This document shows, piece by piece, positions 1 to 9,070 of a stretch of DNA of 64,000 nucleotides. The DNA lies in contig CANTGH010000001.1 in assembly GCA_947653235.1 (NCBI GenBank), positions 62,001-126,000 of the forward strand, written 5' to 3'. The notes beneath the pieces were generated by a model, which was not told the origin of the DNA, did no database searches, and worked only from the letters and a program-made list of their open reading frames with translations. Within the stretch, counting starts at the first letter, position 1. Each line of letters opens with the position of its first letter. Both the position numbers and the translations under genes were made by a program. Source of the stretch: an uncultured Clostridium sp. (lineage in GTDB: Bacteria > Bacillota > Clostridia > TANB77 > CAG-508).

Positions 1-214
1 TATACCCTTCCATTCTCTTTTTTCTGGCAATAACATCTATCGCTGTATATGGTCTAGGATGCCCCACATGTAAACCTTGCCCAGATGGATACGGAAATTC
101 AATCAATCCATACCATTTTTTCGGATTTTTAAAATCTTGTTTGGCATGAAATGTTCCTTCTTTGTCCCATTTATCTTGCCACTTTTTTTCGATTTGTTTG
201 AAATGATAAGCCAT
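1..214 (-). CDS. leuS: Leucyl-tRNA synthetase, N-terminal fragment
   Basis: This is the first 71 residues of a class I aminoacyl-tRNA synthetase that charges tRNA-Leu in the cytosol; the rest lies beyond the window edge. The protein begins [16 protein letters not shown] and continues into [20 protein letters not shown], which contains the HIGH-type nucleotide-binding signature (HVGH) typical of LeuS. The ATG at 214 is preceded by a GGAGGA ribosome site (221-226). A short leader and a consensus promoter lie upstream. Identification from the [13 protein letters not shown] block is firm. The truncation is only the window edge. Confidence 0.93.
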   Translation of the reverse strand, partial: MAYHFKQIEKKWQDKWDKEGTFHAKQDFKNPKKWYGLIEFPYPSGQGLHVGHPRPYTAIDVIARKKRMEGY

Positions 215-255
215 ATTTTTTCCTCCATTTCTTGCTTTTTTTATCTAATGGCTTT

Positions 256-284
256 ATTATATCTTATTTTTATAGAAAAATCAA
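256..284 (-). promoter_or_regulatory. Sigma-A promoter for leuS
   Basis: On the minus strand TTGATT (279-284) is separated by 17 bp from TATAAT (256-261). The predicted transcript start is about 35-40 nt before the leuS ATG. That leaves no room for a T-box leader, which is common on clostridial leuS genes. Confidence 0.75.
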
Positions 285-295
285 TCTAATTTATT

Positions 296-330
296 GAAAA
301 ATCCTATCTTAACATCAGATAGGATTTTTC
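296..330 (-). terminator. Rho-independent terminator after the Wzc-like gene
   Basis: A 12-13 bp perfect stem (AAAAATCCTATC pairing with GATAGGATTTTT) with a 9-nt loop begins 2 bp past the stop codon of the Wzc-like gene. The A/T tails make it usable in both directions, but the gene arrangement favours the minus strand. Confidence 0.85.
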
Positions 331-331
331 C

Positions 332-2753
332 TTAGATACGTGGTCTTGGATATAAATTATCTTCTTGCAATTCTTCTTGCAGACGTAATTCTTCTCTTTG
401 TCTTTGTTTTTCCATTTCTCGATATGCTCTTTTTTCCTCTCTTGTTTTTTGAAGTCTAGCTCGATTTTCGAGTTTTTCATTTTCTCTTTTTATTTTTTCT
501 TCAATTTTAGTTTCCATTTTACGAACGCGACTTTCTGAATTTCTAATATCTTCTTCTCTTATGGTGTGGAAGAAATGTTTTATTTTTTCTTTATAGGCTT
601 GATTTTTTTTCATCCTCTCTTCCTTTTTCTCGCGACGTATTTTTAAATTTTCTTCCTCTTCTTCTTTTTCTGCCAAACGAACCATTTCATCTATTTCGAC
701 TTGTCTGCGAATCATTTCTTCGGTGATATGTTCTTGTTTGGATAAATCAATTTCTTCATAATTTTTGATTGGATCTTGTTTTACTACCTTTTTCTCCTTT
801 TCTTCCTTTAACAATATTGGTTCTGAAACTTCTACTTTTATAATTGGTTCTATTTTCTCGTTTTCTTGCTTTTCTTCTTTTTCAATTGATAGACTATTAA
901 CTGTTTCATCCACAAAGACTTTCGAAGGTTGTTTTTCTTCCTTTTCTTGCCCTTCTTTTTTTTGTTGCTCTCGAATCAAATCAAACTTGCTTTTTTCTTG
1001 TGGTTCTGGCTTCGATATAACAGGTCTTATTTTCGGAATTTCAGTGTTATTCGTTTCAATATTGGCTTTTAGATGATCCAATTTTTTGCGATATTCTAGT
1101 TCATCGGTTTCCAATTTAGCAATTTTTTCTTCAAAAACATCTTTGATAATGTTACTCGTTTCTTCTTGTTGCTCATTTCCTGCTTCGATTAATTTTACTT
1201 TCTCCTTTTTCTTTTTGTGCTTTTGAATTTGTTCTTTTACAGTTTGTGAACGTTTTTTTAGATGATGAAATAGATTTTCCAATGCTTTTTGGATTATGGC
1301 TAATCCTGCTAATAAAAGAGTTAGTATCATTTGAACAATGTTTCTTAGCATTTTTAAGCATTTTATGATGAATTTAATGATAATCTTCAAAACTTTACCT
1401 ATTTTTTTGAAAATATGCCTACATTTTTTGACTATTTTACTCATTCTTTTTTTCAAATGTGTGACAAATAGAATGATTTCTTTTTTTAGCTTGGTATCTG
1501 GAATTTTATTAAATCCCATACCAATACAACTTTCTGGACAATGATTGATTTGCAAATAAGCTTTTAACAAGTCTTCTTTTTTCGTTTTTCCATAAGATGC
1601 TAGTATAAAACTCAAGTCACAAGATTTGGTCAATTGACTTGCTTCTGGCGCTTCTAATAAAGACACTGTATCAACGATTACAACATCATAAAAAACCTTC
1701 AAATCTTTTATTAATTCATTCACACGTTCCGTTTTCAATAATTCCATTGGATTTGGTGGAACATTGCCTGAAGTAATCACATTCAAATTTTTAATTTCTG
1801 TATCATGGATAAACCTTGTAATTCTTTCATTGACCAAATTTCCATTAGCATCTAAATGTGATAAATAATTAGAAAATCCCAAATCATTTGGTAAATTAAA
1901 AACTTTCGCAATGCGACCTTTTCTCATATCACCATCAATTAAAATAACTTTTTTGCCAACTTTCGCAAATTCGATGGCTAAATTAGTCGCCACATAGGTT
2001 TTTCCCTCTAAAGAGTGCGAACTTGTCACAAGAATACTTTTACTTTCCAAAGGATTTTGACTAACAAATTGAATATTCGTCATCAAAAGTTTAAAAACTT
2101 CACTTTTGTGTGCTCTGATATTTCTAATATTTAATTTCTTTTTCGCAATGTATGGAATATTCGGAATCGAAATTAAAGATTTCAAACCAGTTATCTCTTC
2201 AATATCTTTACAACTTTTTATTTTGGTATCCAACAAAAATTCAATGGAAAAAAATAGGCAAGCCAAAATAAAGCCAGCTATCAAAGAGCATAGACCGATT
2301 AATACAGTATTCCCTTCTTTTTCATAATAAAAAGCACTATCCACATGATAAATTTCTGGATTTTCATAGATTTCATTGACTGCTTCCAAAAAAACTTTTG
2401 ATATTTCTTCCGAATAACGTCTCATGAAATCCTCTTTTTCGCCAAAAACTTTGATTTCCAACATATTCGTATGTTCCACTTTTTCGACTTCAACCAATTT
2501 ATTTAAGTCTCGGATATTGATTTCATTTCCGAAGATTTTCAACCACTTTTTCCAAAACAACCGAACCTTTTATGATTTCCTGATACGTTTCTACTTTTTC
2601 AATATCTTCTACCAAAAATTTTTGACTAGCCACATATTTGACATTTGTGATTGTGTAACAAATTCCTGTCATTGCAAATATCATGGTAATTAAAATAATA
2701 TATATTTTCTTTTTGAATAAAGCTTGCCCTAAATCCTTTATATTTCTATTCAT
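332..2753 (-). CDS. Wzc/CpsCD-like polysaccharide co-polymerase and tyrosine-kinase-type ATPase with long charged tail (CGGA +1 site)
   Basis: This protein probably controls the chain length or export of surface polysaccharide at the membrane. A Wzz-type N-terminus has a first membrane helix at residues about 15-38 and a second before the kinase domain. The CpsD/BY-kinase P-loop domain has Walker A (SLEGKTYVATNLA), Walker A' (VILIDGDMRKGR) and a VVIVDT Walker B. After it come a hydrophobic segment and a tail of more than 250 residues rich in Lys/Glu. The usual C-terminal tyrosine cluster is absent. The start at 2753 (MNRNIKDLG) follows an AGGGGGA ribosome site. The reading frame breaks inside the Wzz domain at CTT-CGG-A (2531). 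Skipping the C gives VVENLGNEINIRD and an 806-residue protein. Standard gene callers would split it in two. Confidence 0.8.
2528..2531 (-). other. CGGA +1 recoding site 1
   Basis: Zero-frame CTT CGG AAA TGA would end translation four codons into this context. Omitting the first C (2531) gives CTT GGA AAT GAA and continues the Wzz domain. It is one of eleven such sites in the window. Confidence 0.7.
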
Positions 2754-2790
2754 CATCATCCCCCTATGCATTCATTTCCACTATGAAAAA

Positions 2791-2819
2791 ATGCAAATAA
2801 CTCCCAAAATTATTTGCAT
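2791..2819 (-). promoter_or_regulatory. Perfect inverted repeat in the 5' leader of the Wzc-like gene
   Basis: ATGCAAATAA (2791-2800) and TTATTTGCAT (2810-2819) form a perfect 10-bp inverted repeat around a 9-nt loop. It lies just downstream of the predicted transcription start, so it would be an RNA hairpin in the leader or a protein-binding operator. No protein is known for it here. Confidence 0.5.
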
Positions 2820-2837
2820 CTTTCGTACATTTATTAT

Positions 2838-2866
2838 ATTATATCATATTTTTTCAGACATTTCAA
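2838..2866 (-). promoter_or_regulatory. Sigma-A promoter for the Wzc-like gene
   Basis: On the minus strand TTGAAA (2861-2866), a 17-bp spacer and TATAAT (2838-2843) form a near-consensus promoter about 80 bp upstream of the start codon. Confidence 0.75.
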
Positions 2867-2938
2867 TAGGTGAACATAATTTTTTTGCAAATTTTGCCTA
2901 TTTTTTTCAAATTATCGGAATAAATTTGCAATTTTTGC

Positions 2939-2967
2939 TTGCATTATTTCAAAAAATAGCATATAAT
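2939..2967 (+). promoter_or_regulatory. Sigma-A promoter for tRNA-Trp
   Basis: TTGCAT (2939-2944), a 17-bp spacer and TATAAT (2962-2967) lie about 18 bp before the tRNA 5' end, which fits a very short precursor leader. Confidence 0.75.
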
Positions 2968-2984
2968 AATAGTATATTTTTGAT

Positions 2985-3059
2985 AGGGGTATAGTGTTAA
3001 TGGTAGCACATCGGTCTCCAAAACCGCCTGTGAGGGTTCGAATCCTTCTACCCCTGCCA
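2985..3059 (+). tRNA. tRNA-Trp (anticodon CCA), CCA end encoded
   Basis: The acceptor stem AGGGGTA pairs with TACCCCT. The D-arm is GTGT/GCAC. The anticodon loop CTCCAAA carries anticodon CCA, and the T-arm GAGGG/CCTTC encloses TTCGAAT. The discriminator base G is followed by an encoded CCA. The outermost anticodon-stem pair (T27-C43) appears mismatched. It is a single-gene unit on the plus strand with its own promoter and terminator. It is the only tRNA in the window, so the tRNA set for Arg and Gly cannot be judged from here. Confidence 0.95.
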
Positions 3060-3066
3060 GATGAAA

Positions 3067-3106
3067 AAGGCCGTATACTTTACTAAACAAGTAAACGGTC
3101 TTTTTT
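3067..3106 (+). terminator. Terminator of tRNA-Trp
   Basis: A GGCCGT...ACGGTC stem with extra pairing (CTTTAC/GTAAA) is followed directly by TTTTTT, 8 bp beyond the CCA end of the tRNA. Confidence 0.8.
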
Positions 3107-3262
3107 ATTGTATGAAGATTAATACCAAAAAATACACTATTTTTACATCGTTCATAAAACACAACACAATATCGCCAGAATCATGCTAAAAAATGAAGCC
3201 ATACCTTCTTTTATCTCTTCTTCTTCAAATGCATCACAAAATTCATTCTTCGTTATTATCCG

Positions 3263-3298
3263 AAAAATCCTTCTAAATACTAGATTAGAAGGATTTTC
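3263..3298 (-). terminator. Terminator of the Gld-type ABC operon
   Basis: AAAATCCTTCTAA and TTAGAAGGATTTT form a 13-bp perfect stem immediately past the stop codon at 3303, with T-rich sequence after it on the minus strand. Between 3110 and 3262 I see no gene. Confidence 0.85.
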
Positions 3299-3302
3299 AA
3301 AT

Positions 3303-4859
3303 TTATTTTCTCTTTTTTCGATGTCTCCACACCATTATACCAAATAATATAATCACAATCGGAGCCACAAAAATTATCGCCAAAACAATTCTATTTTGCT
3401 CCTGTGTTGCTGTGAAGCGATATGAAGTACCTGCCATTCCCTTTCGAATTGTCAAACCGCCTTCTTTTTCAGCTAAAAAGGAAATTCCATTAATAACAAA
3501 GTCTTTGTTGCTTCCTAAATACGATAATGGATATTGGTTACTTAATTCAGAAACAATATAATCTGTCGTAAATTGTCCATTTCCACAAACAATCAATTGA
3601 GATTGTAATGGTTCTGTTTCTTGCTCTGTTGTCTCATTTTGGGTCTCTTCTGAAGCATTTCCCTCTGAAAGAGTTTTCGTCATAAGTGCAGCAATTGTAA
3701 AACGCCCACTTTGACTGCTTGCTGCTGCTTTGTTAACATCAGATGAAAAATCGGTGATAAACATTGCTGAATCAGTAGTACTTAGTAATTCTTCATAGGT
3801 TACATTTAATTTTTCTAATTCTTCTTCTGACAAAAAGTTTAACTTTTGTGAATAAGCAAGCCACATATAACTATCTGATGCAATATCCGCCGTCACTTCA
3901 TTCGAAATCGATACTTGCGGTCTAAATACATATGGATAACCTGAAGCAATCACATTGCTATCATTTTCTAAAATATAACCATTTTCTACTTTTACACCAT
4001 ATACGTCCAATATTTTTTGAAAATTAGGCATGGTTACTTCTTGCCCTAAAACATCTTTGGTTACAAATAAATTGCCACCTTTATTAATATAATCAATCAC
4101 CATTTGGGCTTCATTTTCCAGAAAATCATCCTGTGGCGACATAATCACCAAAACATCACAATCGTCTGGCACCTTTCCCATGGATGTTAAATTCATTTTC
4201 TCAATCTCAAAAGCTTCATTTTTCAAATAGGTTGATAAAACAGCTAATTGTGCTTGTTCCCCTTCTTCTGTGCTAATTTTAAATTCCTTATGTCCTTCTA
4301 CAAAATATACTTTCGGTTTGTTCTGAACACTCAAACTTAAAATGGAATTGGTTAATGTTTGCTCTGTTGTGTCTACTTCTGCATAAGTTGTATAATCATA
4401 ACTATGAAATTCTGAGCTTGCATCAATGATTTTTTTGCTCTCTCCTGATTCAATTACGACAATTGAATAGCCATCTTCCAATTCAAATTCCTGTACTTTA
4501 GCAAGATTTGTTTCACTTGACAACATTTCATATGAAATATGATCATTGGCTTCACAATATTGTTTAATCAATCCCACAACAGAACTATTTTCCTCGATAC
4601 CAAAAACATATAGTTTAATTTCTTGCTGAACAGATTCCAAAGCTTTTTTGGAGCTATCTGACAAAGTATAAATTTGATTAGCTGTCACATCGATTTGAGG
4701 TAATTCCAAAGATTGTACCCACACATTTAAGCCAACAAATGCTGCTACTAATAGTAATACAATCAATAAGGTTAATAATTTACTTGTCATCATAATTTTT
4801 CTAAATCTTAATGAAAACTTTTCTGAAAATTTAATGTCCGATTTTTCTGTTTTTTTCAT
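3303..4859 (-). CDS. GldG-like substrate-binding/auxiliary protein of an ABC system
   Basis: This 518-residue protein has a cytoplasmic N-terminus and a membrane helix at residues about 27-48. A large extracytoplasmic region follows, with the GldG features 'VTANQIYTLSDSSKKAL' and the 'KPKVYFVEGHKEF' block. A C-terminal helix near residues 490-510 is followed by a basic tail (WRHRKKRK). In the family this subunit works with an ABC-2 permease and an ATPase, both encoded just upstream (13-bp gap, then a 1-bp overlap). Gliding is only the historical name. In Bacillota the substrate is unknown and an envelope role is likely. A TTETEEQT-type low-complexity acidic stretch lies near residue 410. Confidence 0.8.
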   Translation of the reverse strand: MKKTEKSDIKFSEKFSLRFRKIMMTSKLLTLLIVLLLVAAFVGLNVWVQSLELPQIDVTANQIYTLSDSSKKALESVQQEIKLYVFGIEENSSVVGLIKQYCEANDHISYEMLSSETNLAKVQEFELEDGYSIVVIESGESKKIIDASSEFHSYDYTTYAEVDTTEQTLTNSILSLSVQNKPKVYFVEGHKEFKISTEEGEQAQLAVLSTYLKNEAFEIEKMNLTSMGKVPDDCDVLVIMSPQDDFLENEAQMVIDYINKGGNLFVTKDVLGQEVTMPNFQKILDVYGVKVENGYILENDSNVIASGYPYVFRPQVSISNEVTADIASDSYMWLAYSQKLNFLSEEELEKLNVTYEELLSTTDSAMFITDFSSDVNKAAASSQSGRFTIAALMTKTLSEGNASEETQNETTEQETEPLQSQLIVCGNGQFTTDYIVSELSNQYPLSYLGSNKDFVINGISFLAEKEGGLTIRKGMAGTSYRFTATQEQNRIVLAIIFVAPIVIILFGIMVWRHRKKRK

Positions 4860-4872
4860 TTTTTTCTCCTTC

Positions 4873-5553
4873 CTATTTCACACTTTTTCTTCTTTGTAAT
4901 ACAATAATAGTCAGCAATATGAACAATATTGTAAAAGATACAAATGTTACCACTTCTGAAACCGTTATCAACCCCTCTGGAAATTTATCAAACATACTAA
5001 TTAATGAAAATATTCGTAAACTTTCTTCTATATCTGGTAAAAACCACATCAACAAAAAAGCACCTGCTGTTAGAAAATACGCTATAATTTGATTTTCTGT
5101 AAGTGAAGAAGCAAACATTCCAAAACTAAGATACGCCAAACTTAGTAAGAAAAATCCCAATAAAGTGCTGAAAGCAACTTTTAAAGATGGATCCCCAAAA
5201 TATTTTAAAATCCCAAAATACATCAATGTTAACGCCTCTGTTATGAGTAAAACAACAGCTGCTGCTAATAATTTTCCTAAAACAATGGATGTTATTCCTC
5301 TTGGTGAAGTTAAAAGTAATTGTTCTGTTCCAGATCTTCTTTCTGCAGCAAACATTCCCATAGTCAAAACAGGTGCCACAAACGTCAAAATCGTCGCTCC
5401 ATTATAAAACAAATACTCAAAATTCATGGATTGATAACTGAAAATCGAAATGTAAAAAAATACGCTAAATAATAATAAAAATATTCCAATAAATACATAT
5501 CCCGTTGGGGATAAAAGATAACTTTTTAATTCTTTTTTCATCACTGCAAACAT
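4873..5553 (-). CDS. ABC-2 type transporter permease (GldF-like)
   Basis: A 226-residue membrane protein with six predicted hydrophobic segments begins MFAVMKKELKSYLLSPTGYV, the signature N-terminus of ABC-2 permeases of the Gld/NatB type. It contains the 'MFAAERRSGTEQLLLTSP' coupling region (about residues 67-85), which contacts the ATPase. The start codon overlaps the stop of the ATPase gene by one base, and GldG follows after 13 bp, so the three genes form one operon and one complex. Confidence 0.88.
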   Translation of the reverse strand: MFAVMKKELKSYLLSPTGYVFIGIFLLLFSVFFYISIFSYQSMNFEYLFYNGATILTFVAPVLTMGMFAAERRSGTEQLLLTSPRGITSIVLGKLLAAAVVLLITEALTLMYFGILKYFGDPSLKVAFSTLLGFFLLSLAYLSFGMFASSLTENQIIAYFLTAGAFLLMWFLPDIEESLRIFSLISMFDKFPEGLITVSEVVTFVSFTILFILLTIIVLQRRKSVK

Positions 5554-6779
5554 TATTGTTTTCCTCCTTTATTTTTGGAATTTGTTTTTTTCTTGTTCTC
5601 TTGATTGGATGTTTTAGTAGTAGTCTTTTTGGTTTTGTCAAGTTCGGTTTTGGTCGATTTTTTATCATTTTTCTTGTCTTTTGTCTGTTTTATCTCTGAT
5701 TTTTGATTGTTTTCATATTTTTTTGTATGTTTTTCTTGCTTTTTTTCTTGTTTTCTAGCTTTTTTATTTTTTTGTTCTTCTCTTAATTCTTCAATCTCTT
5801 TTTGATATTGCATTTTTTTTCTTTCTTTTTGACTATATTCTGTTCTTCCTTCAATTAAAGTCACAAAGGCATCTTCTAATGATGCTTCTTGTTGCTTCAT
5901 TTCTAAAATAATAATATTGGACTTTGCACAAATCGTTGAAATGTCTTTTCTAATATCTTTTCCCTTTTTTACTACAACTTGATATTCCTTGCTTCCATCT
6001 TCTTTTTCTTCAATTAATGAAACCTTTTTCACGTCTGGAACAGCTTCTATAGCCACAGGCAATTGCTTTTTCTTTGTTTCTTCTACAATTATATGAATAA
6101 TTTGATTTTTTACCGATTTTTTCTCTAGATTTTGTGGCGTATCAACTGCTACAATTTCTCCTTTATCAATAATCACAACTTTTTGGCAAATTTGACTAAT
6201 TTCTGATAAAATATGAGAACTCAAAATAACAGTATGATCTTTTCGAAAAGATTGAATTAGTTCTCGTATTTCTATAACTTGTTTAGGATCCAATCCAACC
6301 GTTGGTTCATCTAAAATTAAAATTTTAGGATTACCTACAATAGCACCTGCCAAACTTACTCTTTGTTTATAACCTCTAGAAAGAATTTTAGTCAAGTTGT
6401 TTTGTACTTTTTCTAAGCCTGTACTTTGGATTGCTTTTTGAACAGCAGCTTTTTTTTCTTTTCTCGGAATCATTTTTAAATCTGCCATATACGTTACAAA
6501 TTCTTTGACTGTTAAATCTGAATAAAGTGGTGTTCCTTCTGGCATATAGCCAATTTGTGCTTTGACTTTTTTTGGTTTTTTATCAACATCAAAGCCACCT
6601 ACAATAATTTGTCCACTGGTTGGTTCAATAAATCCTGTAATCATATTCATGGTGGTTGATTTTCCAGCACCATTTCTGCCTAAAAATCCAACAATTTCCC
6701 CTTCTTTTACTTCAAAGTTAATATTGGTAACAGCATAAAAATCGCCATATTTTTTGGTAACGTTTTTTACTTGTATCAA
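5553..6779 (-). CDS. ABC transporter ATP-binding protein (GldA-like) with charged C-terminal tail
   Basis: The protein energises the permease encoded downstream. Walker A GRNGAGKST lies near residue 38, the signature LSRGYKQRVSLA near 130 and Walker B ILILDEPTVGLDP near 155, followed by the H-loop ILSSH. After the usual length (about 310 residues) comes an extra tail of about 95 residues, nearly all Lys, Glu, Gln and Thr, ending KNKGGKQ. I chose the TTG at 6779 because GGGAGG sits 8 nt before it; the longer ATG start at 6815 has no such site. The Lys-rich tail resembles in composition the tail of the Wzc-like protein at 332-2753. Confidence 0.85.
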   Translation of the reverse strand: MIQVKNVTKKYGDFYAVTNINFEVKEGEIVGFLGRNGAGKSTTMNMITGFIEPTSGQIIVGGFDVDKKPKKVKAQIGYMPEGTPLYSDLTVKEFVTYMADLKMIPRKEKKAAVQKAIQSTGLEKVQNNLTKILSRGYKQRVSLAGAIVGNPKILILDEPTVGLDPKQVIEIRELIQSFRKDHTVILSSHILSEISQICQKVVIIDKGEIVAVDTPQNLEKKSVKNQIIHIIVEETKKKQLPVAIEAVPDVKKVSLIEEKEDGSKEYQVVVKKGKDIRKDISTICAKSNIIILEMKQQEASLEDAFVTLIEGRTEYSQKERKKMQYQKEIEELREEQKNKKARKQEKKQEKHTKKYENNQKSEIKQTKDKKNDKKSTKTELDKTKKTTTKTSNQENKKKTNSKNKGGKQ

Positions 6780-6848
6780 CGTTCTTCCCTCCCTTAATCT
6801 AGTTTTCAGTTTCATTTTATGGATAAAATCTTAAAATAAACTTAAACT

Positions 6849-7502
6849 TTATTTACTTTTTGCAATTAGTGCTTTGATTCGAATCCCTTGCTCAGAAAAC
6901 ATTTTTTCATGTTCTGTCTGGAAATTTTCTTCAAAAATTGGTTGATTATGCAAATCATATGTTTGTGCTATTAGTTGGAAGCCTGTCTTTTGTAAATATT
7001 CAAGCGTGGCTTCAAATAATTCATCATTATCGGTTTTGAAATAAATTTCGCCATCGTCTTTCAAAAATTTCTTGTAGTTTTCGAGTTGCCTTGTATGAGT
7101 TAACCTTCTTTTGTTGTGTTTTCCACGTGGCCAGGGATTGCAAAAATTAATATAAATTCTGTCTATTATATCTTTTTCGCCAAAAACATCAAAAATCCTT
7201 TCGATATTGGCTCGAATGAGCAATAAATTTTGAGGATTTTGCCCTAAATAAGCTTGTTCGATATTTCTTTTGGATAAACCAAGCATAGCTTCAATCATAT
7301 CAACTGCAATATAGTTGATTTCTGGATGTTGAGAGGCAATCGTCGCAATAAAATTTCCTTTTCCACAACCAAATTCTACGTGCAATGGCTGATTTTGTGC
7401 AAATTGTTCTTGCCATTTATTTCGATAAACTTGCGGTTCATCGATATAAAATTTTGCCTCTTCTAATTCCTGTTTTGCCCATTTTTTTCTACGAATACGC
7501 AT
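6849..7502 (-). CDS. trmB: tRNA (guanine-N7)-methyltransferase
   Basis: TrmB uses S-adenosylmethionine to methylate G46 in the tRNA variable loop. The 217-residue protein shows the SAM-binding motif EFGCGKGNFI (about residue 45) and the family signature NPWPRGKHNKRRL (about residue 120). The acidic Asp/Glu positions follow in KTDNDELFE. The start at 7502 is placed 9 nt after GGAGG; an ATG two codons earlier is too close to that site. The gene is followed by the Gld-type ABC operon without an obvious terminator. Confidence 0.93.
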   Translation of the reverse strand: MRIRRKKWAKQELEEAKFYIDEPQVYRNKWQEQFAQNQPLHVEFGCGKGNFIATIASQHPEINYIAVDMIEAMLGLSKRNIEQAYLGQNPQNLLLIRANIERIFDVFGEKDIIDRIYINFCNPWPRGKHNKRRLTHTRQLENYKKFLKDDGEIYFKTDNDELFEATLEYLQKTGFQLIAQTYDLHNQPIFEENFQTEHEKMFSEQGIRIKALIAKSK

Positions 7503-7578
7503 GTGCATGAACCTCCTTTTTTATTTTTATATTTGAATTTTCTTTTATTTTTCAAATGAATCTTATGATAATATGAAT

Positions 7579-8757
7579 TTATTGTACTTTTTCTACCCTT
7601 CTTAAATGAATTAAATAATAGGCTAATCCTATTTGAAAAATCATAAATATTGCAGCTAATCCAAACATATATTTAAGTCCTATTTCATACATCATTCCAC
7701 AAAAGAACACTCCTATTGCTTCTCCTAAAAATCTTATGATATATCTTATATTGGCAAATGATAATTGGTATTCATTTTTTACACGATTTATATATACTCC
7801 TTCAATTATATTCTCATATGCAGTTGAAATAAGTAGTGACCATGTTATTGCTATTAAAGTTATCATTAAATTATTTGATATAAACGCAATTACATATCCA
7901 GTAAATCTTATTCCAAATTTTATGACTATTGTTAAATAATCGTTTTTAGGTGTTAAATACTTAAGTGCTAATATACCAATTCCATCTGCAAGTAATCCTA
8001 TAATTAATAAATAATTAGTTGCTATGTTATCTGAAAAGGCAAAATAATTAGTTAATGTTAGCATTTTTAGCCCTAAAGCTGTTGTCATTGCTATCGTGCC
8101 TATGAACATATATAATAAATATAACGATAATATTTTACTTTTTAATATGTACTTAAATATTGAAGCCTTTTTTCTTTCTTCTGCGTAATTGATTTTTATA
8201 TTCATCATAGTTATAATTGAAATTATTAAAAATATATTTGATATTATTAAACAAGTATTATAGTTTACTAATATTCCTGCTATACTTTTTCCTATAAATA
8301 TCCCACCAAATAAAATCCCTATATCTTTAAATAAGTATTCTGTTAATTTTCTTTTACTATATATTGTATTATTCTTTACAACAGTAGTTATTAATGGGTA
8401 TATACTTGTTATGATTATATATTCCATCACTATATCTATTATTATCGTTAGATTTATCAATTCCATTTGACTTGTTCCATTCAAATAATATAATGCTAAC
8501 ATATTGATAAATTTTATAATCACAATAAAGGTTAATGTATTTTTTAATTTATTTAACGTTACATATTTCCCAATTAGTGCTATTCCTATAACACTTATAA
8601 AAGTTCCTATACTTATCATATTGCTGATTTGTGTTACAGAGAAATGATTATCTTGTAACCATAGTTGCCTAAAATTTCCCCATAGTCCAATAGAAATACT
8701 AAAAAATGCCAACATAATAAGCATCTGATTCTCTTTTTTATTCCATATCTTATTCAT
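7579..8757 (-). CDS. MFS-type transporter
   Basis: A 392-residue protein is made almost wholly of hydrophobic helices (about 11-12 segments), with a short charged loop in the middle (NYAEERKKASIFKYILKSK) as expected for two six-helix halves of the major facilitator superfamily. The substrate cannot be told. The ATG at 8757 overlaps the stop of an upstream 42-codon ORF (ATGAATAA), which suggests translational coupling. An alternative upstream ATG at 8808 in this frame lacks a ribosome site. Codon use is more extreme (ATA, TTA rich) than in its neighbours, so the gene may be acquired. It sits just outside the left repeat of the integrative element. Confidence 0.7.
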   Translation of the reverse strand: MNKIWNKKENQMLIMLAFFSISIGLWGNFRQLWLQDNHFSVTQISNMISIGTFISVIGIALIGKYVTLNKLKNTLTFIVIIKFINMLALYYLNGTSQMELINLTIIIDIVMEYIIITSIYPLITTVVKNNTIYSKRKLTEYLFKDIGILFGGIFIGKSIAGILVNYNTCLIISNIFLIISIITMMNIKINYAEERKKASIFKYILKSKILSLYLLYMFIGTIAMTTALGLKMLTLTNYFAFSDNIATNYLLIIGLLADGIGILALKYLTPKNDYLTIVIKFGIRFTGYVIAFISNNLMITLIAITWSLLISTAYENIIEGVYINRVKNEYQLSFANIRYIIRFLGEAIGVFFCGMMYEIGLKYMFGLAAIFMIFQIGLAYYLIHLRRVEKVQ

Positions 8758-8878
8758 TTCGTTCAACCTTATTTTTATCCTTTCTCTCAAAACTAACAAA
8801 ATCCTCAAAATCAGTAAACTGGGCTATTGTATCGAATCTTTTAGATATAGCACCGAGCAACACTCCACATGTTTTCAT
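8750..8878 (-). CDS. Possible small ORF (42 aa) coupled to the MFS transporter
   Basis: The ORF starts MKTCGVLLGAISKRFDTIAQ and ends KNKVERNE. Its stop codon overlaps the transporter start by sharing ATGAATAA. The composition looks protein-like, but no strong ribosome site precedes the ATG at 8878, and I recognise no family. It could be a leader peptide, a small partner or substrate of the transporter, or the remnant of a longer gene. Confidence 0.35.
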   Translation of the reverse strand: MKTCGVLLGAISKRFDTIAQFTDFEDFVSFERKDKNKVERNE

Positions 8879-9013
8879 GTAAAAATTTTTTAATATTTTT
8901 TAGAGTATGTTAAGTAACTTTAAAGCATTGAAATTCTAATAAATTTTACCATTTTTTTGATAAATTTTAACAATATCAACATTTCCAAAATTCAAGGCTT
9001 TTTTGTAAATTAT

Positions 9014-9041
9014 TTTTACTTTGGTTAGATTTTAGTTAGAT
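9014..9041. repeat. attL, 28-bp direct repeat
   Basis: The sequence begins TTTTACTTTGGTTAGA and ends TTTTAGTTAGAT and is identical to 12077-12104. It contains two GTTAGAT heptamers spaced by 4 bp, as expected for a tyrosine recombinase core with half-sites. Confidence 0.85.
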
Positions 9042-9070
9042 GTTGTTATATATAACAGAATATCTACTAT

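Noticed and set aside
215-330. T-box riboswitch upstream of leuS
   Set aside because: The predicted transcript leader is only about 35-40 nt, and the stem present is the terminator of the preceding gene.
2985-3059. The tRNA as the agent of CGGA decoding
   Set aside because: Its anticodon loop is a normal seven bases with CCA (Trp), so it should not read CGGA.
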